A stretch of DNA of 64,000 nt from Ideonella_A sp963843805 (GCA_963843805.1 CAWJLY010000011.1:183683-247682), one strand, 5' to 3'. Numbered from the stretch's first letter, positions 48,803-58,430 are shown. A program made the numbers and translations. The notes: generated by a model not told the origin, from the sequence alone.

Positions 48803-49708
48803 TCAGGGCCCGGCAGGTGCGCGCCGAAAACCGTAGAGCGCCAGCGGATTGTCGACCAGCACCTGCGCGCGCAATTCGGCATCCGGCAGCCAGCGCGCGA
48901 TCAGATCGACCAGGTCGGCGTCGTTGGGCATGGCGCCGCGCAGCATCACATGCGGCCAGTCGCTGCCCCAGACCAGGCGCTGCGGTGCGGCCTCGCGCAA
49001 GGCGGCAGCCATCTCGTCGACCGCCGGGTAGGGCAGTGCGTCACGCGTCAGGCGGTATGGTCCGGTCAGCTTGACCCAGGCCCGCCCCGCATTCAGCAGG
49101 CTCAGCACGGCCGCGAAGCCGGGGTCGTCGACACCGCGCCCCACCGTCAGGTAGCCCAGGTGGCCGAATACCACCGGCACCGGCAGGTCGCCCAGCGCCT
49201 GCAGGCCGGCGCCGTGCTCATCCACATGCGCCAGCAGTTCCAGGTGCCAGCCCAGCGGCGCGATGCGCGTCGCCAGCGCATGCAGATCCGCCAGCGGCAG
49301 GCGGGTGTCACGGTCGGCGCGATCGACCAGGTTGACCCGTGCGCCGCGCACGCCGGCCTGATGCAGACGCGACAGCTCGGCGTCGTCCTCGTCGCCGGCC
49401 AGTACCGCCACGCCGCGCCAATTGCCGGTGCCGGCGGCCAGCAGGCTGTCGACCAGCAGCCGGTTGTCGCTGCCGTAGACGCTGGGTTGCACCAGCACCG
49501 CGCGTGTCAGCCCGACGGCGGTCAGCATCGCCTGGTAATCGGCGGCGACGCAATCGGGTGGCGTATAGATGCGCTGCGCGGCAAGCGCATACCGCGCCGC
49601 CGGGCCGATCACATGGGCGTGGCAGTCGCAGGCGCCTGCCGGCAGGAGCAGCTGCGGCCGGCGCGGCGCGAAATCAGGCGCTGCGCAGGCGGGGGCCGAA
49701 GCCGTCAT
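48803..49708 (-). CDS. Amidohydrolase 2 family (LigI-like) metal-independent hydrolase
   Basis: A 301-residue TIM barrel with CDCHAHVIGP near the start, VFGHLGYL and WGSDWPHVM, the pattern of the amidohydrolase-2 family that includes 2-pyrone-4,6-dicarboxylate lactonase (LigI). Start ATG 49708 overlaps the Bug receptor stop (ATGA). Together with the receptor and an enol-lactonase it suggests handling of lactone intermediates of aromatic acids; the exact substrate is an inference. Confidence 0.85.
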   Translation of the reverse strand: MTASAPACAAPDFAPRRPQLLLPAGACDCHAHVIGPAARYALAAQRIYTPPDCVAADYQAMLTAVGLTRAVLVQPSVYGSDNRLLVDSLLAAGTGNWRGVAVLAGDEDDAELSRLHQAGVRGARVNLVDRADRDTRLPLADLHALATRIAPLGWHLELLAHVDEHGAGLQALGDLPVPVVFGHLGYLTVGRGVDDPGFAAVLSLLNAGRAWVKLTGPYRLTRDALPYPAVDEMAAALREAAPQRLVWGSDWPHVMLRGAMPNDADLVDLIARWLPDAELRAQVLVDNPLALYGFRRAPAGP

Positions 49709-50685
49709 TGCTGCGGAATGCCGGCGCTCTGCACCAGTCGCTTGTTGGCGTCGATCTCTTCGCGCACGAAGCGCGCGAATTCGGGCTGTGACAGCACGCG
49801 CACGTCGTTGCCGGTGCGGGCGTAGTGATCGTGCATGGCAGGCGACTGCAGCGCCTTGGCGACGTCGGCCGAGACCTTGGCAACTACCGCCGGCGGCATG
49901 CTGGCCGGGGCCCAGAGGCCGACCCACAGCAGTGCCGAGAAACCCGGGTAGCCGGATTCGGCCAGTGTCGGCACCGCCGGCAATGACGCCGCGCGGCTGG
50001 CCGAGGTGACGGCGATCGGCGTCAGCTTGCCGTCCTTGAGCATGCCGCCCACCGTGGGCAGCGGAGCCATGTAGAAGGTGGAGCGGGCGCCGGCGACATC
50101 CTGAATTGCATCGGGCGATCCCTTGAACGGGATGTGGATCATCTTCACGCCGGCGCGCTGCGCGAACAGCTCGGCGGTCAGGTGGGTCGAGGTGCCGACG
50201 CCTGCCGAGGCGAACGGCTCGCCGTCGGGTTTGGCCTTGGCGCCATCGACCAGCATCTTGACGTTCTTGTACGGGCCGTCCGAGGCGGTGACCATCACAT
50301 AGGGCGTGGTGGCCAGCAGCGCCACGTCGATCAGGTCCTTGCTGACGTCATAGGGCAGCGACTTGTACAGGGCCGGATTGACCGAGTGCGACGAGCTCTG
50401 CACCATGAACGTGTGGCCGTCGGTGGCGGCAACCACTTCACGCGTGCCGATCTGTCCGCCGGCGCCCGGCTTGTTCTCGACCACCACCGTCTGGCCCCAG
50501 CTTTCCTGCAGCGACTTGGCCAGTGCGCGGGCCACGATGTCGGCGCCCGAGCCAGGTGTCAACGGCACCACGAACCGCACGGTCTTGCTGGGCCAGGTTT
50601 GCGCCTGCGCGGCCGAGATCCCGAGGGTTGCGGTGGCCAGGGCCAGCACCGCCAGGCGGACAAACGATGTTTTTCGATTCGACAT
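49705..50685 (-). CDS. Bug/TctC-family tripartite tricarboxylate receptor 1
   Basis: A 326-residue periplasmic solute-binding protein with a signal peptide ending around SAAQAQTWP. The family words are KTVRFVVPLTPGSGADI, VENKPGAGG, HIPFKGSPDAI and VPTLAESGYPGF. It binds small carboxylates. No TctA/TctB membrane genes are in the window, so it is an orphan receptor, as often in Burkholderiales. Part of the enol-lactonase-receptor-amidohydrolase operon. Confidence 0.93.
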   Translation of the reverse strand: MSNRKTSFVRLAVLALATATLGISAAQAQTWPSKTVRFVVPLTPGSGADIVARALAKSLQESWGQTVVVENKPGAGGQIGTREVVAATDGHTFMVQSSSHSVNPALYKSLPYDVSKDLIDVALLATTPYVMVTASDGPYKNVKMLVDGAKAKPDGEPFASAGVGTSTHLTAELFAQRAGVKMIHIPFKGSPDAIQDVAGARSTFYMAPLPTVGGMLKDGKLTPIAVTSASRAASLPAVPTLAESGYPGFSALLWVGLWAPASMPPAVVAKVSADVAKALQSPAMHDHYARTGNDVRVLSQPEFARFVREEIDANKRLVQSAGIPQQ

Positions 50686-50801
50686 GCGGAAACTCCATCG
50701 CGCCACCACGGCAGCGCGCAGGTTGAGGAACTTGAAGCGAACTGTGGGTCGGGCAACGCCCGATCAGGCGACGGGGCAACGAACAGCCTGCCACGCGGCC
50801 A

Positions 50802-51605
50802 TCAGGATACTTTTCCGCTGCTTTGCCGGGCCAGGAAAGCCAGCAGCAAAGCGGTGAACTCGGCGGGCTTCTCGATATTGGCCAGATGGGCCGCATCATC
50901 GATGACATGCAGCGTCGATCCGGCAATGCCACGCTGCAACTGCTCGGCCTGCGCCAGCGTGCAGGCCGGGTCTTCGCGGCCGACGATCACCTGCGTCGGC
51001 GCCTGGATGCGTGACAGCAGATGGCTTTGCGACATGTCGCGTACGGCCGAAGCGCAGGCAATGTAGCCCTCGGCGCCGGTACCCAGGATCATCTCGCGCA
51101 CAGTGGCAATGGTCTGCGGCTCGCGCTCGGCGAAGCCGGCAACGAACCAGCGCTTGATGGTGCCGTCGACCAGACCGGCAGTGCCCTGAGCGCGCGCGGC
51201 GGCGATGCGATCGTCCCACATCGAGCGGGGTGGCATCTCGCTGGCGGTGTCACACAGCGACAGCGACGCGACCTTGTCCGGATGACGCACTGCCAGCTGC
51301 TGGCCGATCATGCCGCCCATCGACAGGCCGACGAAGTGCACCGGTCCGAGTGCGGTGTGGTCGATCAGCGCCGCCGCGTCGTCAGCCAGCAACTCGATGC
51401 TGTACGGGCCCGGTGTGGTCTGTGATTCGCCATGGCCGCGGGTGTCGTAGCGCAGCACGCGGTAGCCGGTCAGCAGCGCGTCGATCTGCGGATCCCACAT
51501 GCGGTAGCTGGACATCAGGCTGTTGGAGAGCATCAGCACCGGCGTACCGGTCGGGCCGTCGACGCGGTAGGCGATATGGGCACCATTGACGAGGGCGGTC
51601 TGCAA
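50802..51605 (-). CDS. 3-oxoadipate enol-lactonase-like alpha/beta hydrolase
   Basis: A 267-residue protein resembling PcaD: LSNSLMSSYRMWDPQ, YDTRGHGES, nucleophile VGLSMGGMIGQ, PTQVIVGREDPA (Asp) and DDAAHLANIEKP (His). PcaD hydrolyses 3-oxoadipate enol-lactone in the beta-ketoadipate pathway. No other pca genes are close, so a related lactone is possible. Divergent from the LysR gene. Confidence 0.85.
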   Translation of the reverse strand: MQTALVNGAHIAYRVDGPTGTPVLMLSNSLMSSYRMWDPQIDALLTGYRVLRYDTRGHGESQTTPGPYSIELLADDAAALIDHTALGPVHFVGLSMGGMIGQQLAVRHPDKVASLSLCDTASEMPPRSMWDDRIAAARAQGTAGLVDGTIKRWFVAGFAEREPQTIATVREMILGTGAEGYIACASAVRDMSQSHLLSRIQAPTQVIVGREDPACTLAQAEQLQRGIAGSTLHVIDDAAHLANIEKPAEFTALLLAFLARQSSGKVS

Positions 51606-51736
51606 GGGGGAGTCTCCGGGGCAACGAGTCGCAATCGACCTTGTGATCCAGTGTAGGAGCCCCGGCTGAATCCGGTAAGTCCTAGAATTGATGTCAGCTG
51701 ATCACGTTTTCTTATCACCCCCGCCGGATCCGAGCA

Positions 51737-52726
51737 ATGGCCAAGAGCCGCGACGCGCCGTTGCCAGATGCGATCCTCGACCCGCTGCCTGCGTTGTCGT
51801 CGGCGATGTCGCGGCTGCGTCTGCGCCACCTGCAACTGCTCGATGCGCTGGACCGGCTGGGTTCGCTGCGCAGGGTGGCGCTGGAACTCGGCATCAAGCA
51901 GCCGGCCGCCTTGTCGCTGATCGACGATCTGGAGTTCGCGGTCGGCGTGCCACTGGTCAGGCGCGAGCGCAGCGGCAGCACGCTGACACCGGCGGCACAG
52001 CTGCTGGTAGCGCGCGCGCGGATCGCCATCCAGGAGGTGGCGCTGGCGCGCCAGATGGCCCTGGGCAGCACGGGCAGTGGCGGGCGGCTGCGCATCGGCG
52101 CCTCGCCCTACCTGATTCACGCCTTGCTCCCTGAGCTGGTGGCGAAGCTGTGCAAGGAGCGGCCAGGGCTGGAGATCGATATCCACGAAGGCACGCTCGA
52201 TGCGCTGGTCAGCGAGCTGGTGAAGGGCGAGCTCGACGCCGTGCTGGGCAGCGTGGACCGCGCGGCCGTGCTGTCGAGCGAGGTCTCGCTGGAAGCCAGC
52301 CTGCTGGTTGCCGAGCCGATGTGTGTGGTGGTCGGCCGAGGCCATCCGCTGTTCGCGCGCGCCAAGACCACGCTGGCCGAAACGCTGGCCGGGCCGTGGG
52401 CGCTGCCGCATGTCACGTCACACCTGCGCGGGCTGGTCGACAGTGCCGTCTTCGACAGCGGCGCGGCGCCGATTGCGCCGCAGGTGGAATGCCGTGGCAT
52501 CCACAACCTGCTGGCCATCGCCGCCGCGGCGGGCATGCTGTGCCCGGCGCCGCGCAGCGAGGTGGCCAAGCCACACTGGCGCGGCCGGGTCGCGGTGCTG
52601 AACTCGCCGCTGCGATTGCAAGCGCCGCCGTATGTCTTCGTCTGCCGCCGCTACGCTGTGCAGGCGCCCGATGTGCTGACGCTGCGCGCATTGGCCGTGG
52701 CTGCGGCGCAGCGGCTGTTTTCTTGA
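51737..52726 (+). CDS. LysR-family transcriptional regulator
   Basis: A 329-residue LTTR: HTH at ~25-85 (LRLRHLQLLDALDRLGSLRRVALEL, then VGVPLVRRERSG) and a periplasmic-binding-protein-like effector domain from ~115. It is divergent from the enol-lactonase operon, the usual arrangement for a LysR activator of the neighbouring operon. The 131-bp gap is the likely operator region. Confidence 0.9.
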   Translation: MAKSRDAPLPDAILDPLPALSSAMSRLRLRHLQLLDALDRLGSLRRVALELGIKQPAALSLIDDLEFAVGVPLVRRERSGSTLTPAAQLLVARARIAIQEVALARQMALGSTGSGGRLRIGASPYLIHALLPELVAKLCKERPGLEIDIHEGTLDALVSELVKGELDAVLGSVDRAAVLSSEVSLEASLLVAEPMCVVVGRGHPLFARAKTTLAETLAGPWALPHVTSHLRGLVDSAVFDSGAAPIAPQVECRGIHNLLAIAAAAGMLCPAPRSEVAKPHWRGRVAVLNSPLRLQAPPYVFVCRRYAVQAPDVLTLRALAVAAAQRLFS

Positions 52727-52905
52727 GTCGCGCTCAGCATCGAACATTGCACCAGCTGCATGGCGCGGTCGGTCTGCATGGCCGCCGAAATCTTCCCGCC
52801 GTCGAACCCGTCACCGGGCGACCTTCAGATCACGGGTAGACGCGGGTGTGTTGGCACAAGCGCAGGTCATCGCTGGTGTTCAGGGTAAACACCCGCTCGG
52901 AACAG

Positions 52906-52965
52906 ATCGATTAAATTTCATATGCGCCGTTTTATCGTTTATTATCGATTGGCGGTGATGATAAA
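52906..52965 (+). promoter_or_regulatory. AT-rich promoter region of the ring-cleavage operon
   Basis: AT-rich against a GC-rich background. It has ATCGATTAA (52906-52914) and ATTATCGATT (52941-52950) plus TTTATCGTTTATTAT. The ATCGATT word recurs before the gntR gene (58363-58375), so this may be a GntR operator. Confidence 0.45.
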
Positions 52966-52983
52966 CAACTTGAAGGGGCTCCA

Positions 52984-53844
52984 ATGAGGCTGGTCAGCTA
53001 CAAGGGATCGAAGGGTACGCAATGGGGGGTTTTGGTCGACGGCGGTGTCGTTGCGAGCGACAAACTCGGCAACGACGTGCCGTCTTCACTGAACGAATTG
53101 CTGGCCGATGAAATCGCCTGGTCGAGTCTGGTGGGCGATTTTCCCGCGCGTGCGGCCGGAGCCAAGTCGGTGCCGCTGGCCGACCACGAATTGCTGCCTT
53201 GCGTGCCGCGGCCGGGCAAGATGATCTGCCTTGGCGTCAACTACGTCGACCATGCCAAGGAAGGCGGTAACCAGATCGGCGACTATCCGGCGCTGTTCTT
53301 GCGCTGCGCGACGTCGTTGCTGGCGCATGGCGCGCCGCTGCAGGTGCCATCGGTGTCGAGCAAGCTCGACTTCGAAGCCGAACTCGCCGTGGTGATCGGC
53401 CGACAGGCCCGTTTTGTCAGCGAGGCCGACGCACTCGATGCCGTGTTCGGCTACGCCTGCTTCAACGACGCCACTTTGCGCGACTACCAGCGCAAGACGA
53501 CGCAATGGAGCATCGGCAAGAATTTCGATTCGACCGGCGCCTTCGGTCCCTGCCTCGTCACCGCCGATGAGTTGCCGCCGGGTTGCGTCGGCCTGCGAAT
53601 CCAGTCGCGCCTGAACGGCGAGGTGATGCAAAGCGCCAATACCAAGGACATGGCCTTCGGAGTGGCCCGAACGATTGCGCTGCTGTCCGAAGCCCTGACT
53701 CTCGAGCCCGGCGACGTGATCGTGATGGGCACTCCCGGCGGTGTCGGCTACGCACGCACGCCCCCGGTGTGGATGAAGGCCGGCGACATGATCGAGATCG
53801 AGATCGAGCAGATCGGCGTGCTCTCCAACCCGGTGACGGGCTGA
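52984..53844 (+). CDS. FAH family hydrolase of the ring-cleavage operon
   Basis: A 286-residue two-part FAH protein: an N-terminal MRLVSYKGSKG domain (~1-70), then MICLGVNYVDHAKEGG, the metal-binding FEAELAVVIG, DATLRDYQRKTTQW and PGDVIVMGTPGGVGYARTPP. Length and motifs match FAHD1-like or 2-keto-4-pentenoate hydratase/isomerase-type enzymes. First gene after the AT-rich promoter; the Bug receptor follows 59 bases later. Likely acts on the ring-cleavage product. Confidence 0.9.
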   Translation: MRLVSYKGSKGTQWGVLVDGGVVASDKLGNDVPSSLNELLADEIAWSSLVGDFPARAAGAKSVPLADHELLPCVPRPGKMICLGVNYVDHAKEGGNQIGDYPALFLRCATSLLAHGAPLQVPSVSSKLDFEAELAVVIGRQARFVSEADALDAVFGYACFNDATLRDYQRKTTQWSIGKNFDSTGAFGPCLVTADELPPGCVGLRIQSRLNGEVMQSANTKDMAFGVARTIALLSEALTLEPGDVIVMGTPGGVGYARTPPVWMKAGDMIEIEIEQIGVLSNPVTG

Positions 53845-53903
53845 CACCCGACGATTGCAAACCGAGCCGGTGCCATTCCATCGGCTCGCACACGAAAGCC
53901 ATC

Positions 53904-54884
53904 ATGCAAAGACGCCACTTCCTCCATGCCGGCGGTGCGGCAACCCTGCTCGGTGCAATCCCGGCCTGGGCGCAGACGTACCCATCGCGTGTCATCCGCC
54001 TGATCGTTCCGTTCGCGCCGGGCGGCCCGACCGACAGTTTCTCTCGTCTCTACGCCGAGGCCTTGGGCAAGCAGCTGGGGCAGACCGTGGTCGTCGACAA
54101 CAAGGCAGGCGCCTCCGGAGCAATCGGTTCGCTGGAGGCCAAAAACAGCGCGCCCGACGGCTACACGCTGTTGTTCGGAACCGCATCGACCCACGCGCTG
54201 TACAACCTGATCGAGAGCAAGCCGCGTTACGACGCTGGTGCCGACTTCGACTATGTGGCGTCGCTGGGCGGTGCGCCGGTGGCGTTCGCCGTATCGACTG
54301 CCATGCCGGGCACGCTGAAGGGTCTGATCGATGCGGCGAAGGCGAATCCGGGCAAATACAACTACGGATCGCCAGGTACCGGAACCTTGCTGCACGTCGC
54401 CACCGAGCGGCTGTTGCAGATCACGGGTGCCCGGATCACCCACGTGCCATACAAGGGCAGCGGCCCGGCAATGCAGGACCTGATGGGCGGCTCGATCGAG
54501 ATGGCGGTTGGTACGGTCGGCGGCATGTTGCCGTTGCATCAGAGCGGCAAGATGCGGCTGGTCGGTGTCGCCACCGCCAAACGCGTCTCGATGGCGCCGG
54601 ACATTCCGACGGTAGCCGAATCGGCCGGTCTTGCCTCGCCGTTCGAGGCGATGCTGTGGAATGTGGTCGCGGTGCCACGAAACACACCCGATGCAGTGAA
54701 GGCCAGGCTCGCCGAGGCATCACAACGCGCGATGAGTGATCCGGCCGTCGTTGCCAACCTGGGCACGCAGGGCATGTTCGCCGACCTGCATGTCGGCGAC
54801 GCTGCGGCAAGCGCGTTTGTCAAGTCCGAAGCAGCCAAGTGGAAGCCGGTCATCGACAAGCTCGGAGACCAGATCAAATCCTGA
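53904..54884 (+). CDS. Bug/TctC-family receptor 2
   Basis: A 326-residue solute receptor with an N-terminal signal that has some Tat character (MQRRHFLHAGGAATLLG, ending AWAQ). Family words: RLIVPFAPGGPTDSF, VDNKAGASGAIGS, ITHVPYKGSGPAMQ, IPTVAESAG. It lies between the FAH and GlcG-like genes of the ring-cleavage cluster. Probably binds the aromatic or derived acid. Confidence 0.92.
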   Translation: MQRRHFLHAGGAATLLGAIPAWAQTYPSRVIRLIVPFAPGGPTDSFSRLYAEALGKQLGQTVVVDNKAGASGAIGSLEAKNSAPDGYTLLFGTASTHALYNLIESKPRYDAGADFDYVASLGGAPVAFAVSTAMPGTLKGLIDAAKANPGKYNYGSPGTGTLLHVATERLLQITGARITHVPYKGSGPAMQDLMGGSIEMAVGTVGGMLPLHQSGKMRLVGVATAKRVSMAPDIPTVAESAGLASPFEAMLWNVVAVPRNTPDAVKARLAEASQRAMSDPAVVANLGTQGMFADLHVGDAAASAFVKSEAAKWKPVIDKLGDQIKS

Positions 54885-54930
54885 TCTGCTACATCGGTAG
54901 CGCTTGGCAACGTGATGGGGACGGGCATTG

Positions 54931-55419
54931 ATGGCTGAACAACTGATTCCGATTCACAGCAGCTTGTCGCTCGACGTCGCGACGGCGATCACCGATGCTG
55001 CGCTGCGGCTGCGACACGATCATCGGTTGCTGCCGCTCGCCGTGATGGTGCTCGATGCCGGGGGCAACGTGGTGAGCTTCCGGCGTGAAGACGGCTGTGG
55101 TGTGCTGCGCCACGACATCGCGCTGGGCAAGGCCTGGGCGGCGCTGGGCATGGGCATGTCGACACGGCAGATCCGCGACCGACTGTCCAACCGGCCGAAC
55201 TTCCAGGCCGCGCTGGCCGCCGCATCACAAGGCCGCTTCATCCCGACTCCAGGCGGTGTGCTGGTCGTCGATGCGACCGGCCATGCGATCGGCGCCGTCG
55301 GCATCAGCGGCGATGCGTCCGACAAGGACGAGTTCTGCGCCATCGAGGCCATTCGCACGGTCGGGCTGACGCCCGAGCCGCCTGCCCCGGCAGGCGACTG
55401 GGCCGACAACGCCCTGTGA
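54931..55419 (+). CDS. GlcG/HbpS-family protein
   Basis: A 162-residue GlcG/HbpS (DUF336) protein: LPLAVMVLDAGGNVVSFRRED, KAWAALGMGMSTRQI, GGVLVVDATGHAIGAVGISGD. Members bind heme or cobalamin-like cofactors or occur in glycolate and diol pathways. The role in this cluster is unknown. ATG 54931 was chosen over the adjacent TTG 54928. Confidence 0.88.
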   Translation: MAEQLIPIHSSLSLDVATAITDAALRLRHDHRLLPLAVMVLDAGGNVVSFRREDGCGVLRHDIALGKAWAALGMGMSTRQIRDRLSNRPNFQAALAAASQGRFIPTPGGVLVVDATGHAIGAVGISGDASDKDEFCAIEAIRTVGLTPEPPAPAGDWADNAL

Positions 55420-55597
55420 ATTCGACGTCGCGCGACCGTCCCAAGCTCGACGATCGTCGTCAGTTCGGCACGTCGGATCAACTGATCAGACAGATACTTG
55501 ACAATGGATAAAAGGCACGATGGCTACATCGATGCTTGAACAACAGCGTCCGAACCTGCCATGTCTGTTCAACCACTCCTGAAGAAATAGCCGCCCC

Positions 55598-56590
55598 ATG
55601 ACCACCCGCCGCCATCTGCTCGCCATCGCCGCTTTGCCACTGCTGCCCTTCGCCGCGCGCGCCCAGGCCGCCTGGCCCAGCAAGCCGGTGCGCATCGTCG
55701 TGCCGTTCCCGGCCGGCGGCACCACCGACATCCTGGCGCGGGCGCTGGCGCCGGAACTGCAGCGCGTATTCGGGCAGCCGTTCGTGGTCGACAACAAGCC
55801 AGGTGCCGGCGGCAACACCGGCGCAACCGAAGTGGCAAAGTCGGCGCCCGACGGCTACACGTTGCTGATGGGCACGGTAGGCACTCATGCAATCAATGCA
55901 TCGCTTTATCCGAAGATGCCGTTCGACCATGTGAAGGACTTCGCGCCGATCACGCTGGTTGCCGGCGTACCGAACGTGCTGGTGCTCAACCCGGCGATGG
56001 CGCAGAAGTACGGCATCAACAACGTGGCCGACCTGATCCGCACCGCCAAGGCCAATCCCGGCAAGCTGAACGTGGCAAGTTCGGGCAACGGCACCTCGAT
56101 CCACTTGGCTGCCGAACTGTTCAAGAGCCAGACCGGCACCTTCATGCTGCACCTGCCGTATCGCGGGTCCGGGCCGGCGTTGATCGACCTCATCGGCGGC
56201 AACGTCGATCTGATGTTCGACAACCTGCCCAGCGCGATTCAGCACATCAAGAGCGGGCGGCTGAAGGCGCTGGCAGTCACCAGCGCGAAGCGCTCGATGG
56301 CATTGCCCGACCTGCCCACGGTGGCCGAGGCCGGTGGTGCGCCGCTGCGCGGCTACGAAGCCAGTTCGTGGTTCGGACTGTTGGCGCCGGCGGGCACCTC
56401 TGCCGATATCGTCAACCGCCTGCAGCAGGAGACGGCGCGCGCATTGGCCCTGCCGACGGTCAGCGAACGTCTGCAGGCGCAGGGTGCGGTCCCGGGCGGC
56501 GCGCCACCGGCCGACTTTGCAAAGTTCATCGCCGCCGAGACGCAGAAGTGGGCGATGGTGGTGAAGGCTTCAGGAGCGAAGGTCGACTGA
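55598..56590 (+). CDS. Bug/TctC-family receptor 3
   Basis: A 330-residue solute receptor with signal peptide (MTTRRHLLAIAALPLLPFAARAQA). Motifs are VRIVVPFPAGGTTDI, VDNKPGAGGNTG, LPYRGSGPALIDL and LPTVAEAGG. Second receptor in the same cluster, just before the ring-cleavage dioxygenase. No membrane components nearby. Confidence 0.93.
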   Translation: MTTRRHLLAIAALPLLPFAARAQAAWPSKPVRIVVPFPAGGTTDILARALAPELQRVFGQPFVVDNKPGAGGNTGATEVAKSAPDGYTLLMGTVGTHAINASLYPKMPFDHVKDFAPITLVAGVPNVLVLNPAMAQKYGINNVADLIRTAKANPGKLNVASSGNGTSIHLAAELFKSQTGTFMLHLPYRGSGPALIDLIGGNVDLMFDNLPSAIQHIKSGRLKALAVTSAKRSMALPDLPTVAEAGGAPLRGYEASSWFGLLAPAGTSADIVNRLQQETARALALPTVSERLQAQGAVPGGAPPADFAKFIAAETQKWAMVVKASGAKVD

Positions 56591-56687
56591 CTTCGACCGA
56601 GCAGCGCGCTCACTTGCTCGTGCAGCATTTGCGAGCGATGGCGCGAGCACTGAAACCACCCAGCTTGAGTTGAACGCGGCGGCTCGA

Positions 56688-57563
56688 ATGACCAAACAGA
56701 TCACCCTCGACAACATCACCGACGCGGCGGCCGCCAGTTTCGCCGGCCTGCCATCAGAGCGCCAGCAGCAGCTTGTGCAGGGACTGGTTACTGCCCTGCA
56801 CCGCTACGCACGGGATGTGCAACTGACCCACGACGAGTGGCGTGGCGCACTCGGCTTCCTGCACCGCTGCGCAGCGATCACCGACGACAGTCGAAGCGAA
56901 TTCTCCTTGTTGTCGGACGTGCTCGGTTTGTCGAGCCTGGTTGACCTGATGGCCAGCACGCCGGGGGCGACACCCGGCAGCGTGCTGGGCCCGTTCCATG
57001 CGCTCGGCTCACCATGGCTGAAAAACCCGGTCGATCTGCGCGGTGCCAACGCAGGACAAGCGGTCGTGCTGCGCGGGCGCGTCTGTTCGACCGAGGGCAA
57101 GCCCTTGCCCGACGCCACCATCGACTATTGGCAGAACGCGGCCAACGGCCTGTATTGGCAAGTCGACCCGCAGCAGCCGAAAGACAACCTGCGCTGCCAG
57201 TTGCATGTCGATGCCGACGGCGGCTTCGAGATCGTCACGATTCGCCCGGTTCCATACGAAATTCCGACCGACGGGCCGGTCTGGCATGACCTGGTGAAAC
57301 CGGCCGGGCGCAGTTCATGGCGGGCGGCGCATGCACATGTCATCGTATCGGCGCCCGGCTATCGCAGCCTGGTCACCGAACTGTTCGATGCCGAAGATCC
57401 CTACCTGGAGACCGATGCCGTGTTCGGGGTGCGTGAAGCGCTGATCGGCCGCTACGAGACGGTCAATGATGCCGACATGTGCAAACGCTGCGGGCTGCCA
57501 GGCGACGAGTGCCTGCTGCTGCAGACCGAGATTCGACTGGCCGAATTGCCTGCGAAGCAATGA
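56688..57563 (+). CDS. Intradiol ring-cleavage dioxygenase (hydroxyquinol/catechol 1,2-dioxygenase type)
   Basis: A 291-residue Fe(III) dioxygenase. The N-terminal dimerisation domain (~1-105) is that of hydroxyquinol/catechol 1,2-dioxygenases. The catalytic barrel has DYWQNAANGLYWQ (Tyr ligand), RPVPYEIPTDGPV (Tyr ligand) and HAHVIVSAPGY (two His ligands). PYEIPTDGPV resembles hydroxyquinol enzymes more than catechol ones. It opens the ring between two hydroxyls. An unusual Cys-containing tail (MCKRCGLPGDECLL) ends the protein. ATG 56688 was preferred to TTG 56670. Confidence 0.9.
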   Translation: MTKQITLDNITDAAAASFAGLPSERQQQLVQGLVTALHRYARDVQLTHDEWRGALGFLHRCAAITDDSRSEFSLLSDVLGLSSLVDLMASTPGATPGSVLGPFHALGSPWLKNPVDLRGANAGQAVVLRGRVCSTEGKPLPDATIDYWQNAANGLYWQVDPQQPKDNLRCQLHVDADGGFEIVTIRPVPYEIPTDGPVWHDLVKPAGRSSWRAAHAHVIVSAPGYRSLVTELFDAEDPYLETDAVFGVREALIGRYETVNDADMCKRCGLPGDECLLLQTEIRLAELPAKQ

Positions 57564-57628
57564 CACCGCCGACCGACCCGTCCGGTACGCAGTCGGCAGG
57601 CTGACGATCGGGCCACTGCAGAAGACTT

Positions 57629-58354
57629 TCAGGCGGCGGCCGTCGGCTCGCGCGAAGATCTGGCCTGATCACCGACCACTTCGGCGGTGCGTGTGTAGTG
57701 GGCTTCGAGGGCGCGCAGCGCGTCGTCGGTACGCCCTTCGATCACCGCTTCGAAGATCGCCAGGTGCTCGGCGTGTTCGTCGCGCTGGTGGAAAACCTTG
57801 CCCGCCGCGACCTGCCGGTAGCGGTACGACTCGTCGGCCAGGTTGTCGCAGAAGCCGCGCAGCCAGCGCGACGGGCAGCGCGACAACAAGGTTCGATGGA
57901 AATCGCGGTGCAACGCCTCCCACGCCGGATTCGTCACATAGCTGTCGGGTGACAACGAGCGCGGCGTGCGTGACAGGCGATGCACAAGCAACACCAGCTG
58001 GTCTTCCATGCTGGAATCGCGCTGCTCGATCGACTCCCGCAGCGCGATACTTTCGACCTGGACCCGGTTGCGAGTCAGGATCGGCAATTCGTCCCAGTGC
58101 AGCGGAGCAACGCTGAAGCCGCGCAGATCGTTGCGCTCGACCAATCCCTCGGCAGACAGCCGGCTCAAGGCTTCGCGCAGGGGGCTTGCGCCAACGTCGT
58201 ATCTCGCACAAACCGCCTCGACCCGCAATTTGCTGCCCGGTTCGAGGATCCCATGGGCAATATCCGACCGCAGCTGCTCGTAGACAGCACTCGAGCGCGT
58301 TGCCAATGCCACGCCGCTCGAAGAAATTTCGGTCAATGCGGTTTTTCTAGCCAT
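57629..58354 (-). CDS. GntR-family (FCD domain) regulator
   Basis: A 241-residue regulator: winged HTH at ~20-85 (SAVYEQLRSDIAHG, LRVEAVCARYDVGASPLREALSRLSAEGLV) and an all-helical FCD ligand domain from ~95 with DFHRTLLSRC and HAEHLAIFEAV. It is convergent with the dioxygenase operon and immediately downstream of the metallo-hydrolase gene. Probably controls the cluster and itself through the palindrome upstream of its start. Confidence 0.92.
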   Translation of the reverse strand: MARKTALTEISSSGVALATRSSAVYEQLRSDIAHGILEPGSKLRVEAVCARYDVGASPLREALSRLSAEGLVERNDLRGFSVAPLHWDELPILTRNRVQVESIALRESIEQRDSSMEDQLVLLVHRLSRTPRSLSPDSYVTNPAWEALHRDFHRTLLSRCPSRWLRGFCDNLADESYRYRQVAAGKVFHQRDEHAEHLAIFEAVIEGRTDDALRALEAHYTRTAEVVGDQARSSREPTAAA

Positions 58355-58362
58355 GAACGGAT

Positions 58363-58375
58363 ATTAATCGATTAT
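58363..58375 (-). promoter_or_regulatory. Candidate GntR autoregulatory palindrome
   Basis: Contains TAATCGATTA (58365-58374), a perfect 10-bp palindrome nine bases before the gntR start codon. Related ATCGATT words occur in the promoter at 52906-52950. Confidence 0.45.
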
Positions 58376-58430
58376 CCGGCGTCGATCAGGGTGCTCCGGA
58401 TGGTGTTCCACCTACGCTGAATCACAGGTC

